Shown: one piece after another, positions 5,110 through 5,998 of the stretch
Numbering within the stretch: position 1 is the first letter of the stretch
Layout: each line of letters opens with the position of its first letter
From: Microcaldota archaeon
GTDB taxonomy: Archaea > Micrarchaeota > Micrarchaeia > Anstonellales > Bilamarchaeaceae
DNA length: 5,998 nucleotides
NCBI GenBank assembly: GCA_030666035.1
Contig: DAOUYQ010000056.1
Location: 1 to 5,998 of the forward strand
Direction of reading: 5' to 3'
The notes under the pieces: model-generated
What the model was told of the DNA's origin: nothing
What the model saw: only the letters and a program-made list of their open reading frames with translations
The model's database searches: none
Made by a program: the position numbers and the translations under genes

Positions 5110-5998
5110 TCAACCACCAAACACTATCTCACCTTTAAGAGAAACAAAGTCCTCATAGATGTCCCAGGTGTCTGCCCAGCAATCAAGGTTCTCATTTGCA
5201 TAGTCCTTGTTGTCCTCAACTTCTGCGGAATATTCGCATTCGCTTATCAGGTCCTCGATTTCGCCATTCAGGCCTTCCACTTCCTCAATGAGTTCTTCCT
5301 CAAAGCCTTCTTCTTCCATTATAGGCAGCACATAATCGCATATTGCGGACATCCTCTCAAGCTGGAAAAGGTTCACAAGCCGGGAGTGCCTCAAGCCGAT
5401 TTTCCTTGCTTCTACAGGGTCATCTTCCTCAAATGCAGCAGGAATATCAAGAAGGAGCTCTTCTCCATCTTCCACAACCGCTTCCATTCCTGAGGTGCCT
5501 ACCCCATCTTCTTCAAGCTCATCTATTACCTCATCTGCACGCTCAAGATCATACTCCATGAAATGGGTTGCCGCTGTTTCTGCAGAGGCAAGCGCACCTG
5601 CCCGGCATTCCTCAAGGTCTTCCTTGAGCGGGGGAGTCCCATCCTGCACGCAAGTAAAGAAGCCAGGTGGCTTGTTATCAAGTGCATCCGCAACTATTGC
5701 ACGGGTAAGCTCAAGGCCATCACGTCCAAGGGCAAGCAACGTCAAGCCGAATTCAATCCGGTCATCATCTTCAGCCGCCTTCTTGAGGTCTGCAAGGTTA
5801 TCATCAATATCTTCGATGTAATCCGAAGAATCGAAAATCGGGACGCCTTCCTCATCTGCGCAGCCCTCCCTCAATTCTACAAAATCCTTTGCCCACTGAG
5901 CGTTGCATGCAGTGTAATCATACCTTGCTTCAAGGACTTCCGGCCACGCCGGATTGTCCCATGCAAAGCTTACACTAAGCAACAACAGTGCAAGTAGC
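5110..5998 (-). CDS. Secreted acidic cysteine-containing protein, function unknown (5' partial)
   Basis: The reading frame is open to the right edge, so the true start lies outside the window. The visible N-terminus LLALLLLSVSFAWDNP is the hydrophobic core and likely cleavage site (SFA/W) of a signal peptide. The roughly 285-residue mature chain is strongly acidic and predicted to be mostly helical, with Glu/Asp-rich stretches (EEEGFEEELIEEVEGLN, DEVIDELEEDG). Counting from the TTG-encoded leucine at 5985, seven cysteines occur, at 27, 42, 112, 127, 216, 250 and 269. They fall roughly as pairs about 15-35 residues apart, which would suit disulfides outside the cell, leaving one free if all others pair. 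No further membrane segment or catalytic motif is visible. It precedes the lipoprotein gene with coupled stop and start, which suggests that the two exported products act together at the cell surface. A helical-repeat scaffold or binding protein is possible, but the family is not recognised. Confidence 0.82.
   Translation of the reverse strand, partial: LLALLLLSVSFAWDNPAWPEVLEARYDYTACNAQWAKDFVELREGCADEEGVPIFDSSDYIEDIDDNLADLKKAAEDDDRIEFGLTLLALGRDGLELTRAIVADALDNKPPGFFTCVQDGTPPLKEDLEECRAGALASAETAATHFMEYDLERADEVIDELEEDGVGTSGMEAVVEDGEELLLDIPAAFEEDDPVEARKIGLRHSRLVNLFQLERMSAICDYVLPIMEEEGFEEELIEEVEGLNGEIEDLISECEYSAEVEDNKDYANENLDCWADTWDIYEDFVSLKGEIVFGG
5114..5118 (-). promoter_or_regulatory. Ribosome binding site that fixes the lipoprotein start
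   Basis: Minus-strand GGTGG lies five bases before the ATG at 5108, within the last codons of the upstream gene. It supports that ATG over the in-frame TTG and GTG codons upstream. Confidence 0.55.

Noticed and set aside
4792..5493. A 233-codon open frame on the plus strand antisense to the exported pair
   Set aside because: It lies opposite two well-supported genes with signal peptides and coupled start signals, has a low-complexity Lys/Ser start, and its openness follows from the Glu/Asp-rich codons on the other strand.

Overview
The window most likely comes from an archaeon, possibly a small-genome DPANN-type lineage; that lineage guess is inference. Three things suggest archaea. A TATA-like box sits about 27 bp before the first long gene's ATG, with no ribosome binding site, which is the leaderless archaeal layout. 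Where ribosome binding sites are visible they are of the GGTG type. Oligo-T tracts follow genes. The window also carries a bacterial-type purH, which only some archaea have.

Layout, left to right. At 1-49 is the 5' tip of a leftward gene with a membrane or signal-like N-terminus. A divergent promoter region follows at 50-162. At 163-1647 (+) is a fusion of a P-loop kinase-like domain and an aminoglycoside-phosphotransferase-like domain. Facing it, with 4 bp between the stop codons, is purH (3217-1652, -), the bifunctional enzyme for the last two steps of IMP synthesis. Upstream of purH on the same strand is a polytopic GT-C-type membrane protein, probably a glycosyltransferase that uses lipid-linked sugars (4758-3277, -). 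Its upstream region holds two adjacent near-identical-architecture palindromes and the oligo-T terminator of the next transcript. At the right end is a two-gene exported-protein operon on the minus strand. It has a cysteine-containing, very acidic secreted protein whose start lies beyond the window (5998-5110), then a small acidic lipoprotein (5108-4854).

The genes do not form one pathway. purH is housekeeping nucleotide metabolism, the GT-C protein and the exported pair belong to the cell envelope, and the fusion kinase has no known substrate. The least explained parts are the exported pair, the twin palindromes before the GT-C gene, and the domain order of the fusion kinase. I saw no rRNA, tRNA, CRISPR array, insertion sequence or clear defence system.
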